This document shows positions 50,927-63,642 of a stretch of DNA of 64,000 bases, in pieces (position 1 is the first letter of the stretch; every line of letters starts with the position of its first letter). The translations under genes were made by a program, and so were the position numbers. This DNA comes from Pseudopyrenochaeta lycopersici (lineage: Eukaryota > Ascomycota > Dothideomycetes > Pleosporales > Pseudopyrenochaetaceae). The stretch lies in assembly GCA_003313425.1 (NCBI GenBank), contig NHZP01000001.1:1922001-1986000 (forward strand), given 5' to 3'. The notes under the pieces were generated by a model. It worked only from the letters and a program-made list of their open reading frames with translations, did no database searches and had not been told where the DNA came from.

Positions 50927-52456
50927 GTGAATCTTCTTTCATGGGTATTGTTGCAAGGGTCGATCGCTGGTTCCCTTTATCTAACCAAGGCGGCTCAACG
51001 AATATCAACATCTCGACTTCAAACTCAATCTTAGGCCATTGTGTGCTATCATTACTGGACCTCTTCAATATACCTCTGTATGTTGGCCAGACATTGTTGG
51101 CGCAGTTAGAGATGGAAGCGTTTGGCAACCAATCCATTCAAGCACCAATTATGAGCGACTCACCTTCTACGACTTTGAAGGTCGAAATGTCCCGTGCCAG
51201 GTCTAGGCCAGCGATAAGTAATGAATGCGCCTGTAAGAGTGAACGCCAATTTTTAGCTGATGACCTACAGTTCAGGGCGTGTCGCCGTCCAACACAAGCT
51301 GGACGCGGGTGGACGCGTCTGGAGCGCCAATCTTCGAAGCTGTACTCACCCAGCCGTGTCTGTTTATCAAAGCGGCCATCTCTCAACTGACCGTATGAAA
51401 TAATCTGGCCAGGGAAAGTCGCATGAGCGAGCCATGTGCGGCACTCTCAACAATCACATCTCGTTGAACGCTGATATCTACCAACAAATACGTGGGTTGG
51501 ACCTCGACAATTACATCGAACCTGCTGTCACCTCTTCAGCTGCTATTACTTTACGTGTGACTATGTCCCGTCATTGCCCGAATTTGTTGGATAGATGTCA
51601 AACTAAGGCCTTATGCACCAGAGCATATAACAGCATAGAGCTTTGTCCCACTCTGTGGCGCGAGCCCTGCGCCAGGCTAAACACTTTCAGCACGACCTCA
51701 CACCTCCATCATGTGAAGCCGGTCGCTTGTTTGTCGAAGCGATCGAGTACAAACATGCGCACCAAGACTGTCCGTGGAGATACCGCGCGATATCAGCCAT
51801 TGGCCGACTTCGGCGGATGCCGTTGACGCACTCTCATTGGCCAGCCCACGGTCGCTTATCTCCAGTCTGATGTTTACCTCACCAAAACCGCCAACCTGAC
51901 CACCCTCTCAGTTTCCATGTAGATCTCCACGCCCAGAGCTGAAACAAGTCAAGAGCGGACGCACGTGGAGAGCAAATCGCCGTTGACACAAAATGCTCCG
52001 TCACACCCACATGTTCCCACTTGCCCGCCTTGAAGCACGGCCGCGCCTATGGGCCGCCGTCTCTTATCAGTTCAAGCGACGGGATCCCGCAGCACCCTAG
52101 GGAGCCAAGCACCTGAAAGGCCCTTCAGAAGTCCCATGTTACCAATACAAGCTTCAAAGCCGCATGGGCTCTTTTTCCTTCTAGCCGGGGCGGTCGTTAA
52201 GCGTTTCCTAGTTTCATCATCTGGCTATCTACAACCAATCACATCGCGCCATTACTGGGTGGCGAAGACATATCCTGTGTGCATTTGAGGATGTTCGAGA
52301 TAGCAGCGCTGAATCCGACATGGAACCGAATGAGTGGAAGTGTAACATGTGGGGACGCGACTTGGGCTATAGATATGTCGCATGTCCCATCATGCTGGAT
52401 TGACGAAATAAGCTCGACGCTTGGAATTGAAGCACGCGACATCAAAAAAGAGCATC
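50927..52456. other. Intergenic region upstream of the DUR3-like gene
   Basis: No ORF looks genuine. Within 600 bases of the downstream ATG there are four HGATAR-type sites: CTTATC 51855-51860, CTTATCA 52063-52069, CTATCT 52225-52230 and AGATAG 52298-52303. These could bind a nitrogen-regulatory GATA factor. Confidence 0.5.
51855..52303. promoter_or_regulatory. Group of four GATA-factor motifs
   Basis: HGATAR matches on either strand at 51855-51860, 52063-52068, 52225-52230 and 52298-52303, 150-600 bases before the urea-transporter-like ATG. Fungal urea permease genes are known to be controlled by AreA/GATA factors. The motif is short, so chance occurrence is possible. Confidence 0.35.
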
Positions 52457-54921
52457 ATGGCAGGCGGCGGCACACCAGTTGGCCCCTCGGCTTCGCCCTT
52501 GGGCCAGGCTTGGGGATATGGCATCGTTCTTGGTGTCGGAACCCTCTTTGCGCTCGGCATGGTAAGCTTTTCCTGCGATGCGTGCGCTGACGCTGGGCAA
52601 AATGGCTAATGTACATGTTCGCAGGTCTTCACAACTTGGGTCCTCAAACGTTACAACAATGAATTGCAAACCTCCGAAATGTTCTCCACTGCTGGTCGCA
52701 CGGTCAAGTCTGGTCTCGTTGCCAGTGCTGTTGTTTCCTCTTGGACTTGGGCTGCCACCCTCCTCCAGAGTTCGTCAATTGCTTTCCGCTATGGTAGGTT
52801 GAGTGTTGAGCCATTCCAATTTGCCAATGCTGATGCTTTATAGGTGTATCTGGACCCCTCTGGTACGCCGCTGGCGCTACTGTCCAGATTCTGCTGTTCG
52901 CTACTGTTGCGATTGAATTGAAACGAAGAGCGCCAAATGCCCATGTAAGCGACTCGTCACAATTATTTTGCGCGCATAGATCTGACTGGAGACTAGACAT
53001 TCCTCGAAGCAGTTCGCGCTCGCTACGGAAAAGCTACGCATTTCGTGTACATCACATTCGGCCTCTTCACGAATATCTTGGTTACAGCCATGTTGCTAAC
53101 TGGTGGATCGGCTGTGATCAACTCACTTACCGGCGTTCCCACCGCAGCAGCTTGCTTCCTCCTACCATTGGGCGTCGTTGTGTATACCATGTTTGGCGGT
53201 ATCAAGGCCACTTTCCTTACGGATTACGTGCATACCGTCATCCTGCTGGTTATCCTCCTGACCTTTGCCTTCACCACCTACGCCACTGGCGACACACTCG
53301 GCTCGCCAAAGGCTGTTTATGACCGCCTTCAAGAACTTTCGGCGCGTGCTCCGGTTCCAGGCAACGCTGGTGGAAGCTATCTTACTCTCCGAAGCAAAGA
53401 CGGTGCGATCTTCTTCGTGATCAACATTATCGGCAACTTCGGCACTGTCTTCATGGATAACGGATGTGAGTGCAAATTCTTGGCAATGCATTCCTAGGCA
53501 GCGAACTTACATTTTCTAGACTACAACAAGGCCATTGCTGCTTCTCCAGTGCATGCGCTTCCCGGATATATCATTGGTGGTCTCTCATGGTTCGCCATTC
53601 CAGTATGTGTCACCCGTATCACATGACAAAAATCTCAACTTACAAATTGCAGTGGCTTTGCGCGACCACTATGGGTCTTGCTGCCCTCGCTCTTCAGAGC
53701 AGCCCGTCCTTCCCGACCTACCCCAATGGCATGGATGAGGCTTCCATCAGTGCCGGTCTCACGCTCCCTTACGCTGCCGTAGCTCTCCTAGGATCTGGAG
53801 GTGCCGTTGCAACTCTTCTGATCGTATTCATGGCGGTCACTAGCGCGTTCTCTGCTCAGCTCATTGCTGTGTCGTCCATCCTGACTTATGATATCTACGG
53901 CACTTATATCAACACTGAAGCAAGCGGTAGGCGTCTCGTGTACACCTCTCACGTATGCGTCTGTGGTTTTGGACTAGTCATGGCGGCGTTCTCCACTGGC
54001 CTGTACTACGCAGGCATTAGGTAAGCTAGATGAACTTCCTCTTTGGATTTTGCTAACTTAATCCAGCATGGGTTGGCTGTACGTCTTCATGGGCGTCATT
54101 ATTTCGTCCGCGGTTCTCCCAGCGACTCTCACCCTCTTGTGGAAGGGTCAAAACTTTTGGGCTGCGACGCTCAGCCCTGTTCTAGGCCTATGCTGCAGTC
54201 TCATTGCCTGGCTCGTTACAACCTCCAAGCTCAACGATGGTGTCATTAGCGTTGCTACCTCCGGCGCCAACAACCCTATGTTGGCTGGAAACGTCGTAGC
54301 CCTCCTTTCGCCTGTCATCTTCATTCCCATTCTCACTTTGATCTTTGGAGTTGGTAAGCAATCCTCATACTTCCTCTTGATTTGGTACATGCTGACTCAA
54401 CTACAGACGACTATGACTGGGTCTCCATGAAGAACATCCGCCTCGTTGATGACTCTGATGTCAGCGCGGCCGCCCACATGGACCTTGAAGCCGTTCACGG
54501 TCGCCAAATTGCTCTGTCTCCTGAAGAGGAAGCTATCGAACAAGCTAAACTTCTGCGCGCCTCCAAAGTCGCAAAGTATACCACCGCTGCCATGACTCTC
54601 ATCCTCCTCGTTCTCTGGCCCATGCCCCTCTACGGCACTGGATATATCTTCAGTCTGAAATTCTTCTCTGGCTGGGTCATCGTCGGCATCATCTGGCTGT
54701 TGTGCTCGACTTTCGCCGTTGGCGTGTATCCGCTCTGGGAGGGCAGAGCCAGCTTGGGAAGGAACTTTGGTGGTATGTGGCGCGATATCACTGGTAAGGG
54801 CGGCCGACGTAAACACGGTATCACGGTCGTTGAGGGCGAGAAGGCGAGTGACTCTGGCACACATACGCCCAAAGAAGCTGTTACTACCAAGGATGTAGAA
54901 GGGCTTGACGCTAAACATTGA
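52457..54921 (+). CDS. DUR3: DUR3-type urea/solute:sodium symporter (SSS family)
   Basis: Eight exons with about seven short introns (among them 52562-52624, 52794-52843 and 54354-54406). ATG at 52457. The predicted protein has ~15 hydrophobic segments. Family signatures of fungal Dur3 are present: [14 protein letters not shown] at the N-terminus, [77 protein letters not shown] and [14 protein letters not shown]. The last part has [13 protein letters not shown] and an acidic cytosolic tail. Dur3 imports urea (and polyamines in yeast) across the plasma membrane with a cation. Upstream GATA motifs fit nitrogen control. Purine or other SSS substrates cannot be excluded. Confidence 0.93.
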
Positions 54922-55665
54922 GTCGCATAATGGCTAGAGATTAGTTCGTTACAGCTCTTGGTCGTATGACGGCTCCAACCTGAAATTGATATTTAGTAAT
55001 TGACATATTTCAACCACGTGCACTTCTCATGGTCCGCAGGGATTCGATAATTATGGGTGGTCTCAGTGTTTGCTAGTGTCCCTGAATCTGGCTAAATGCG
55101 GCCGTTTCCTCCTTGCCCCACATTCTCGAAGCCAAAGATCTCCACCTTTCTCGTCACCGTCACCAGAATTGAAGCTACTCTCAGTCATGAACCTGGTCAT
55201 TGGGTAGTAAATAGTACCGAGGGCGCCCTTCTATCTAACGCAAAGACGTTCGATTCGGGCTCTCCTCCCCCAGCTCACGTGCGGACCATGCTGTCTTCTA
55301 AGATGATCATGGCCCGCGGACCAGGCACAGCCCCAAGCCGTTGCGAACGCCTTCCCGTTCCTGAAATCGACGCTCCAAGCTAATGACTCGAATGCACATT
55401 AGGCCCGCCTCCCATTTGAGGATTATTCCTCTTGTCGATCCAATGTTCTGGGGTACCCCGCAACCCCCAAGTCTAACCCGGTAATTAGCTCGGTGTAGCC
55501 ATCTCCGAGTTGTGCAAGGATGATGAATATTTGGCAGACCGCGGCAACGCGATGGGGACGAAAATATATAGTTCTCATAAGGGGGCCCGTTATTATAATG
55601 TTTGCATCGCCAAGCTCAACTTTGTCTTTTGGCTCGCGCGTACCGCCTCGTTTCATTCAATTGCA
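54922..55665. other. Intergenic region; promoter of the PL4 lyase
   Basis: No gene seen. It contains AACCACGTGCACTT at 55012-55025, repeated exactly upstream of the kinase-like gene, and TATATA at 55565-55570, about 95 bases before the lyase ATG. Confidence 0.55.
55565..55570 (+). promoter_or_regulatory. TATA-like box of the PL4 lyase gene
   Basis: TATATA, 96 bases upstream of the ATG at 55666, a usual distance for a fungal secreted-enzyme promoter. Inferred by position. Confidence 0.35.
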
Positions 55666-57479
55666 ATGGGTGTCTTCACGTTCCTTGGTCTTGCTGCGCT
55701 TGCAGCCGCTGCTCCGGTCGAGGAGCGCGCGAAGAAGCCCAAGAGCTTCTTCAAGGAAGTCGGTAATTCGACGTGGGTGATTGGAAACGGGATCTGGAAT
55801 GTTACCCAGAACCGACAGTATGCGAACCAGCTGTGGTACAAAGGGAAGGATCGCGTGGGCAAGGCGGTTGGGCACTACGTGAGCTACAGTACGTCTGCGG
55901 CGCCGCACTACGGGGAAATAGGCAATTGTTCTAGTAGCTAACGGACCCTGCAGATGGCGCCGCCTCTGATCTTGCCTGGACGTCCGCTGCCATTGCCGAC
56001 TCGGGCAGCGACTGGATCAACGTCAAGTTCACGGCCCTGGAGGGCGACTTCCATTGGGTCATTTACGACGACCTCCCAGGCGCATACCAGTACTTTGTCA
56101 ACCGCGCGCTCCCGACCCTCGGCGAGTTCCGCACGCTTTGGCGTCTCGACAACACCTCCTTCCCTCGTGGTCGCACAAATATTAAGGATGACGTCCTTCC
56201 ACCTCTGGAGGAGTACCTCGCTGCGACCAACGTCCAGGATGAAACCTGGCAAAAGGCCGATGGAACCTTCTTGACCAAGTACGATTGGAGCGCTTTCATC
56301 CGGGATGTAGACTACTACGGTGTGTATGGTGAGGAGGTGGGCAGCTGGTATTTCAATCCTGGAAAGGATTACTACAACGGCGACCACTTGAAGCAGGAGC
56401 TCATGGTACGTGCAATTACTTCCTGGTGCTCAGCGGCTCTATACTGACATTCTCAGGTGCATCGTGAGTCAAGGACCGGCGATGCTGTGCAACTCAACAT
56501 GATTCACGGGACCCACTTCCAAGCCATCTCGCGCGATGCATTCGTCGTCGACAAGGTCTGGGGACCCTGGCTTTGGTATCTCAACGACGGATCAAAGGAC
56601 GATGCCGCAAAGCGCGCCAAGAAGGAGGACGCCGCCTGGCCATACAAGTGGTTCGAGAACAAGGCCTACCAATCTCGCGGCAAGATTCAGGGCAAGCTCG
56701 TCCTTTCCGATGGCCGCCCCGCTGCCGGAGCCGCTGTCTTCCTGGGCGACAACAACAATGCCTCCATCTCCACGCTAGACCAGGGCAAAGACTACTACTA
56801 CACTACCTACGCCGACAAAGACGGAAAGTTCGACATCAAGGATATCCGCACCGGCTCTTATGCTTTGTATGCATGGAGCAACGGTGGCAAGCTTGCCGAC
56901 GTCATCACAAACTTCACGCAAAACGACATTGTCATCCGCGACGGAAAGAACACTAACCTCAAAGAGCTCACATGGAAGGTCACCGACAAGAAGAACCGCA
57001 TCTTCCAGCTCGGCGACTTCGACCGCAAGACCGACGGCTTCCAGCTCAGCGGCCCCCATCCCTACGAGCACGCCCGCATCGCCAACTGCCCCCAAAACAT
57101 CACCTACACCATCGGCACCAGCAAGCCGGAGGACTGGTGCTTCGGCCAAGCCGTCAACGGCACATGGTCCATCGTCTTCCCCGTCAAGTCCGTGCCCTCA
57201 GCTGCTAAGCTGACCGTCTCGCTCGCCGGCTTCTCGCAAGGCACCAGCGCGACGATCCTGCTCAACGACGCCAAGATCGGCAACATCACGAGCACCAGTC
57301 TGTTGAACAGCCAGGACACGTACCGCGGTGCGACGCGCGCGGGCGAGTGGCGCTTGTTGGAGTTCCCTGTCACCAAGGAGGGGCTCAAGGAGGGTGACAA
57401 TAAGATCGATATCAAGGTCGAGAGGGCTACTAGGTGGAGGGGCTGGCTGTATGACAGCATTGTGCTGGAGAGCGTGTAA
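55666..57479 (+). CDS. Secreted rhamnogalacturonan lyase, polysaccharide lyase family 4
   Basis: Three exons, 55666-55888, 55954-56405, 56457-57479, giving 565 residues. A signal peptide is clear (MGVFTFLGLAALAAAAP) with a basic KK site after it. The N-terminal catalytic sandwich shows ANQLWYKGKDRVGKAVGHYV, DLPGAYQYFVNR, GEFRTLWRLD and later GVYGEEVGSWYFNPGKDYY and MIHGTHFQ. A fibronectin-III-like middle (GKLVLSDGRPAAGAAVFLG; DGKFDIKDIRTGSYALYAW) and a C-terminal jelly-roll (WRGWLYDSIVLES) complete the PL4 three-domain layout. The enzyme cleaves the rhamnose-galacturonic acid backbone of pectin by beta-elimination outside the cell. Coding GC is higher than in the neighbours. It points to a plant-biomass or plant-associated lifestyle. 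Confidence 0.94.
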
Positions 57480-58593
57480 ATATTTAGCTTCTAGGTTTAG
57501 GAACGTAATGGTAATCTGTAACGCATCAAGTATGGTCACATTGCGTGTTGACTGGTGATGCAGAAATTTCTGTTTTCAATCCTTGTTGTTTGAACTCTGA
57601 CGTGGGGTAATTAGATTGAATCTAAGAAGGAAATGCCACATGACGGGTATTGGTTTAGACACAGATACACCCTAGACTCTATGAGGGTAAACTATACTGT
57701 CCACTTCGGTGTTTCTCAGAGAATGGCACTGCTACGAATGCTCACGTTGTATCTACATGCCCGATATGACGCGTCGAAAAAAAAACTTGGCCAAAATGGT
57801 GCTGTGATGGTTGCCGTTAACACAGATCAGTCTTAGTTCCGTAAGACGAGCAATCCACCTTCTGGCTGTACGTTTGTCCAGGCATTGGTGAATAACATTG
57901 ATTCCCTGGTTTCCAGAGATTTTACAATAATCCACCACATGTGGCATATTTCTCCTCCGGCGGAGTAAAAATATCTGCGCTTGGGCGATTTTAGCTTCGC
58001 ATCGCTTCCATAGCAAGAACGCAATCTGGCTGGAACAACAGCATGAGGCAACTATCTTGCTTGAGCATTGTGGGTCATCCTTCTCGCACTTTGTGCTGCT
58101 TATTGTGGTGAATTCAGCATGGTGAATGATGGGAGAATACTTGTGCTGTTAGAAGCTTCTGCCACGTTATAAATGTAACAATAGCCAGGCATATAAAAAG
58201 TACGTTCTGATGCAACACTTCGAGATTATTTGAAGTGTTAGATCTTATATAAACCACGTGCACTTTAACTAGGGCGCTTTCAGATCCGTGAAGTACCCTG
58301 CTTTGTTCTCTTTCACCACCGGTCTTTGTTCAGCAGCCTGCAATAGAACTTATAACTTCACTCTCTGCTTTTTATTGGTCCAAGCTTTTGAGGGACAATA
58401 GGTTTGCTCATTACAATAATAAAACAGCCGCTATATTCTTATAAGACTCCTCAACTACCTTCGCCATCAACCTCCAACGTCTACCATAAGCCCCTATAAA
58501 GACCTTTGTTTTGCCTACTACACAAGCCATTCCAATTAATTAAATTTTGTCTTGGAATCATCACCTCCAACCCATTACACGTTGACTTCCGAG
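57480..58593. other. Intergenic region, AT-rich promoter of the kinase-like gene
   Basis: No ORF of note. ATATAAA with CACGTG (AACCACGTGCACTT at 58252-58265) and pyrimidine-rich stretches precede the gene at 58594. Nothing else recognised. Confidence 0.55.
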
Positions 58594-61500
58594 ATGGAGG
58601 CACCAACACTCGCATATATTCATCTCGATCGCAATGATCAGAGCATGTTCGATCATGGGCTTTCCGACGATTTCGAACGGTTTGCCTTCATTCGCTTCTT
58701 CGAACACGTCACGAATGACTACCCAAAGAAAAAGCGTATGTAACATGATTTTGCCTTCATGGAGAGATTAGCTAACATTATACAGGCCCTCGGACTGGGA
58801 ACGGACGTATTAAGCTCTGGAACAATGCATCACGCAGGTATTGGATACGTCGCGCGCATGCATCGCAACCATTACCCAGGATCTCTCGTCCAACTTGGGC
58901 GCCGCCTGCTCCGGCTGCTCCAGCACAATCAGTACTGTCTCTAGTCGCTCCAGTTCCGTCTAGCATTGTATCGACAGCGCCAGATGGCATTCCAATCAAT
59001 GCCACATATTACCCACAACAAAATCTGACCCTTGTTGCGTTAATTCCGTCAGGTACTGTCGAGACAATTCCTATGGCAGCCACAATTGGCGTTCAGAATG
59101 AATCGTCTTTACCTACGCTGAGCCTTTCATCCCCAACCTCATCTTCAGCCTTAGGCACTAAGAGGGCACGAGAAGAAGATGATTCCGAATTGCTCGAGCA
59201 TCCTTCGAAACGACACCTTCCTAGCATTGGAGGGGAACGATGCCCCCAGTTTGTGCTCTACAACGACGTTGAAGACGAGAACAGAGCAAAGAAGCGACTA
59301 ACCCTTCCTCCCGCTCGAGATCAGCGAGTGTTCATACAGAACACGTTGGGTGGAAACTGGCGTTTTGCGAAAACTTTGAGTCAACGCTCGATTCGCAATG
59401 CAAAGCAAGGATCCAGGTGTGGCATTCCACACGATTCAACATCTCTTTTTGTAAAGATTGACGATGACGGCATCATCGAAGACGTAAGTCTTCAGCCCCG
59501 CATGATACTCATTCCTATTAACTTAGCCTGTCCAGCGAGCAGTGGTAAAATGTAGAGACGTTTCGATCGAAGATGATATATATGATCGAGGACAGGTGGA
59601 GCGCGAGGCAGCTGCTATCCATGCAATCAGAGATACAGACTGCAAGCATTTACTACACCACTCAGACCTCGTGAGGCAAGACTTGAACTTCAAGGTTGAA
59701 GGCTACACCCCGACCAATCGAGACCCAAGTTCTTGGAAGCTCCACTACGCAGTCGCAGATTTTGCTCCACATGGAAACTTGTACCAGCTGATCAAGAACC
59801 ATGAAAATTCCAAAACGCAAGTTCCAGCTTCTTTATCTAAGGTATTATCAAGCTAACTCAGTACAGTTTAATATCTGAGCACTTCTGTTGGTTTGTTTTG
59901 CGCACCCTGGTGGACGCACTCATCACATGTCAGACTGGGTATTGCAGCGAGGTGTGCGGAAACAAACTAAACGCAGGCACCCAAAAGGACGGATGGCGTC
60001 GCATCTTGCATCTCAATCTCACAGCAGAGAACGTTTTGTTGGCGGGTCCGGACTCCATGTACGCCTTCTACAAGCGGCCCATGCTTGCAGACTTTGAAAC
60101 GGCATTATGTTTGTCAGAAAATGCAAACAAACGCCGAGATCAGTTCAAAGAGGTTCGATGGGGCGGGACCGAGAATTGGCAAGCTCCTGAGCAATGCCGA
60201 AAATACTCAAGGGTAGGGGATTATGCGCCTGGAAAGTGGGACCTGGACCACGCCACCGACATCTATTCACTGGGGCTTCTAATACGATACATGATGATGT
60301 GCACTCGAGCAACACCAGAAAAATCTATGGACAAGCATCTTCAGAAATTCGAGGCTCAAATCTTCGCGAAAGAAGCTCTAGGCCTTCCTCATAAACCCGA
60401 ATACGAGTTCAATCCGACGTCATACCCATCTCACTACAGCAAGGCCCTCATAAAGGCTGTCCAAGGATGTTTGGAGTTTCGTGCAAGGCATGACCCCATG
60501 AAACCTGGCAAAAAGCACCGACTCTCGCTTTTTCAGCTTCGGGACATTATCAACGATAACCTTAGTAAGCTTGACTCTGAGCATAGGGGTAAGTTCGAAA
60601 CTATACAGAACAAAATCGATCATCCCCTTCGTGTTCTTTTCCCAAAGGAAGACTCGAGTTGCAAGATTGGAGCCAGGTTTGAACCTACCAGGAACACTAC
60701 TCTTGAGGACCTCACTGTGCCGGCAGCAACGGAAGCGGAGAAAGTGGATGCACGACAATCGTGGGACGCACATATCGATTCCATTCGTATGGGAGGTACT
60801 GTTAATATACCTGAAACGACTATCCGGGCTACGGAATACGTTCTTGATCAGGTCGTTGCAGAGTCTCGAGAGAAGATCAATGCAACCACAGCAATGACGC
60901 CCACGGTGCGAGAGACTCACTTTTACGCCCTACAACATGCTACGTCCACTATTGGAAAGTGCATCAATCCGAAAGGTACGTTAGCTTGGTTTGTGCACAT
61001 GGAATGTCTCTTGTTGACACTTCACAAAATTTGGTGATTTTGCAAGGACTACTCCGGCTCTGGGAGCGCTTAGGCATCGTGATTCTTTTATCATTTCCCT
61101 TGTCATTTCTTCCTTGCTTCAATTAAGCAATTACTGACTATCTGTTCCGTCCAGGTACATTCAAGCAGCTCCGAACACGACTTCCGTCGACCTTCTTCGA
61201 GCCTACAACGAAGCACACTATCTTGACTCTGCTCAAGGAGTCTGCCATTCATCAATTGAGCGAGATGAATAAAGAAGCTGCGAACAAGAAAGTTCTCATG
61301 GATCGCCGAAAACAGGAGATGTCTGAAGCACTGCAGGAGCTTCAGGAAGCTGAGGCTAAACAGGACGTCGTCAAAGTCAACCTCGCCAAGATGCGCGCGG
61401 ACTTTTTGGAAGAGAGAGAGTGCCTCAAAGATGCGGAAGCGGCGAGAGACCAGGAAAATCTTGACGCGCTGAAGGTCCTTCTGCAAGCAGCAAAGATGGG

Positions 61501-61645
61501 CTTGGATCTGCTAGTATTGGGAACCGAACTCGGGCTATACGAGGAGCTGTTCGACGAGCAAGAGCACTGGATGCCGATGTTGTCAGATTTACATCAGGGA
61601 GTCTGGGAATATTTCTGGGCTCAACCAGACGGGGTATTTGACTAA
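58594..61645 (+). CDS. Divergent protein-kinase-like protein (probable pseudokinase) with coiled-coil tail
   Basis: Five or more exons. Introns: about 58739-58784, 59484-59535, 59842-59879 and 60976-61154. The N-terminal ~200 residues are Pro/Ala/Ser-rich and include a KRAREEDDSE patch. The kinase-like fold then shows an AVVK segment (candidate beta-3 Lys), VEREAAAIHAI (alpha-C Glu), a FAPHGNLYQLI hinge, ILHLNLTAENVLL in place of HRDLKxxN, ADFETA in place of DFG and WQAPEQ for APE. A helix-rich C-terminus follows (NKEAANKKVLMDRRKQEM...), a likely coiled coil. The catalytic-loop Asp is Asn and the HRD Arg is Leu, so phosphotransfer is probably lost or weak. A small fungal family of kinase-like proteins of unknown role is the nearest fit. 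The 38-base intron is unusually short. Confidence 0.75.
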
Positions 61646-62211
61646 ACCTAGGAACATGTAGCGTTTTGGGGGATGTTTTGTTGATTATGAGCTGCGCAGA
61701 CGCGGTTCCGGTATTGTCGTTCAACTAGTGACTGGCGGTCAATGTCAACATTGACCAACGCTAGCGTTTCTTTCGTATCAGCTTTCAAAAAGTCGATTTT
61801 CTTAACTTAGGCTCATTTGGGCATGTATAATTGATGTTGTGGCTTTAAAAACTCAACTCGTGCAACTACAACTCATGTACCTTCCAGAATCCCAATGCTA
61901 CGCAGACATCGTCGGAAATGAGACGACTTGTGCGTATTAGGGAAGGTTAATGCTAAGTGTAGAACATTAGACACACTATAGCTAATTATAAATTCCATTA
62001 TTTCCTCATATTTTTGCAGTGTGCTTCCGCAATAGCATATGCATTGTTAGTGCTCAAGTGCGATGTGGGCATATTGCAGCACGACCTAAAGTCAATGTAG
62101 AACAGGCAGCAATCATATGGTTAAGCCGCGATAGGGTCTCTACAATAGCAGTGTTCTTCCATCAAACAGCACTCCGCCATACATGTTTCATCGATTACAA
62201 ATCTATCGCGA
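61646..62211. other. Convergent intergenic region, nothing specific seen
   Basis: 3' flanks of the kinase-like gene (plus) and the transcription-factor-like gene (minus). No credible ORF and no repeat recognised. Confidence 0.55.
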
Positions 62212-63642
62212 TTATTTTGACTCGCCGAGCTGTCGGTAAACCAATTCGCCCGCCTTATCATGTATGATTTCAATCCATATCACCCGCATTAAGTGATTCT
62301 TAATAGCTGCCCAACTTAGCCCCGAATGAGTTCTTGCCCAAGCATCTTTTATCCATGTCTCTTGTGCACCAGCGACTGTGAATGCAACGGTGACCACAAC
62401 CCATAACATCAGACTGGTATCTTGCCTAGATGAGCCACCAGCAATCGTCTTATAAATGTCACCCAGTTGCGCAATCACCCATTTGTACGGAATTTTGCGT
62501 CCGGGGATTTTAAATGTCGTCGTCATAAGAGTCAACATGGTAAGACGGACTAGGTTTTCGACCGGATCCTTAAGCACGTCACCAAGATACATGAGCCGCG
62601 ACTGGAGAGATGTAAGATCACCTTGAAAACATGCGGGATTGTAGCGAGCGTGCTTGAGCCTATTGCGATTGATCTTCAACGAGAGGTATTGGAAGTCCTG
62701 AAAGACGTTCACAAGCCTAAAATCCCAGGATGGAGGTGGCTGGAAGAGACCTATTGGTAGAGGCGAGTACGGGGCAGATATGATCTGATCCCATGACTGA
62801 ATAGGTTGTACGAAGAACGGTTTTCTGCCTGAGCTGAGAGACCACGCAAGATCGATGCTGTGTTTAAGTGAGATGAGGGTACACTTAGAGGTGAATCATA
62901 GCAAAACTAACCGATCGAGCCTGAAATGAAGCGTTGGCCTCGTGCTCAAGAACACCAAACTACCTCTCAAATGCACAATCCTATGCAAGCCCTCAAAATG
63001 CGCAGCCGCAGCCACCCAATCACCAAACACAGCAGCCAACAGCGTCAGGTTGATAATTACCTGCAGAATCGACTCATCTTGATATGCATTACTATCCCGC
63101 ATCTTTACACGCAATATAGATAAAGTTTCGCGCAGATGGACTACAGTCTTGCGACCTGGGTTGCCGTCCCACTGAGGAGCCATGAAGTCGTTGATAGCAT
63201 AGCTGGCGCACAAGACTGAGTGCAAGAACGCGGCGTCAGAAAAGAGCCAGCCGAAAGAAGCCGACTCAATGCAGTCGAGATCGACGCAGCGATCAAGTGG
63301 AGTCATCGCTTGGTCCGCCGTGTTGTACGCAAAGGCCTTGAAGAGCAGGCTCTTGGCCTCGGAGTCGATAGTGGGACTCGCAAAGCGAACGAGTGCAAGG
63401 TCATCAATTACGGGCCGTAATGATGGAACATCAGATGCGACTGTATCATTGGTTTGTTGCGGTGGAGGACATCTCTCGGCCTCTTTGGCGGCTCTCCTCT
63501 TGTCTCGCCGCGTTCTGCGGGAATCCTCACGCTTGTTCTTGCTTTGCATGCAGCGACTTCGGATCTGCAAGCTTTTTCCGGGTTTGAGGTTCGATATAGG
63601 ATCGGATAACACAAATTCATAAATGGTGGCTGGTTTGCTCAT
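62212..63642 (-). CDS. Fungal-specific transcription-factor-like protein
   Basis: Two exons, 63642-62912 and 62857-62212. The intron (GTTAGT...ACACAG, 54 bases) joins LDR-IDLAWS in frame, giving 458 residues. It opens with YEFVLSDPIS and a basic IRSRCMQSKNKRED...RRTRRDKRRAAK stretch. This is the hallmark of a large ascomycete family that starts F-V-x-x-DP, lacks a Zn2Cys6 cluster and is annotated as fungal-specific transcription factors. Helical middle-homology-like segments follow (SASFGWLFSDAAFLHSVLCASYA, QVIINLTLLAAVFGDWVAAAAHF). Role is by family only; DNA binding is not shown by the sequence. No partner gene is adjacent. Confidence 0.75.

Noticed and set aside
62926..63622. Plus-strand ORFs opposite the transcription-factor-like gene
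   Set aside because: They are antisense to an intact two-exon gene with a clear family signature.
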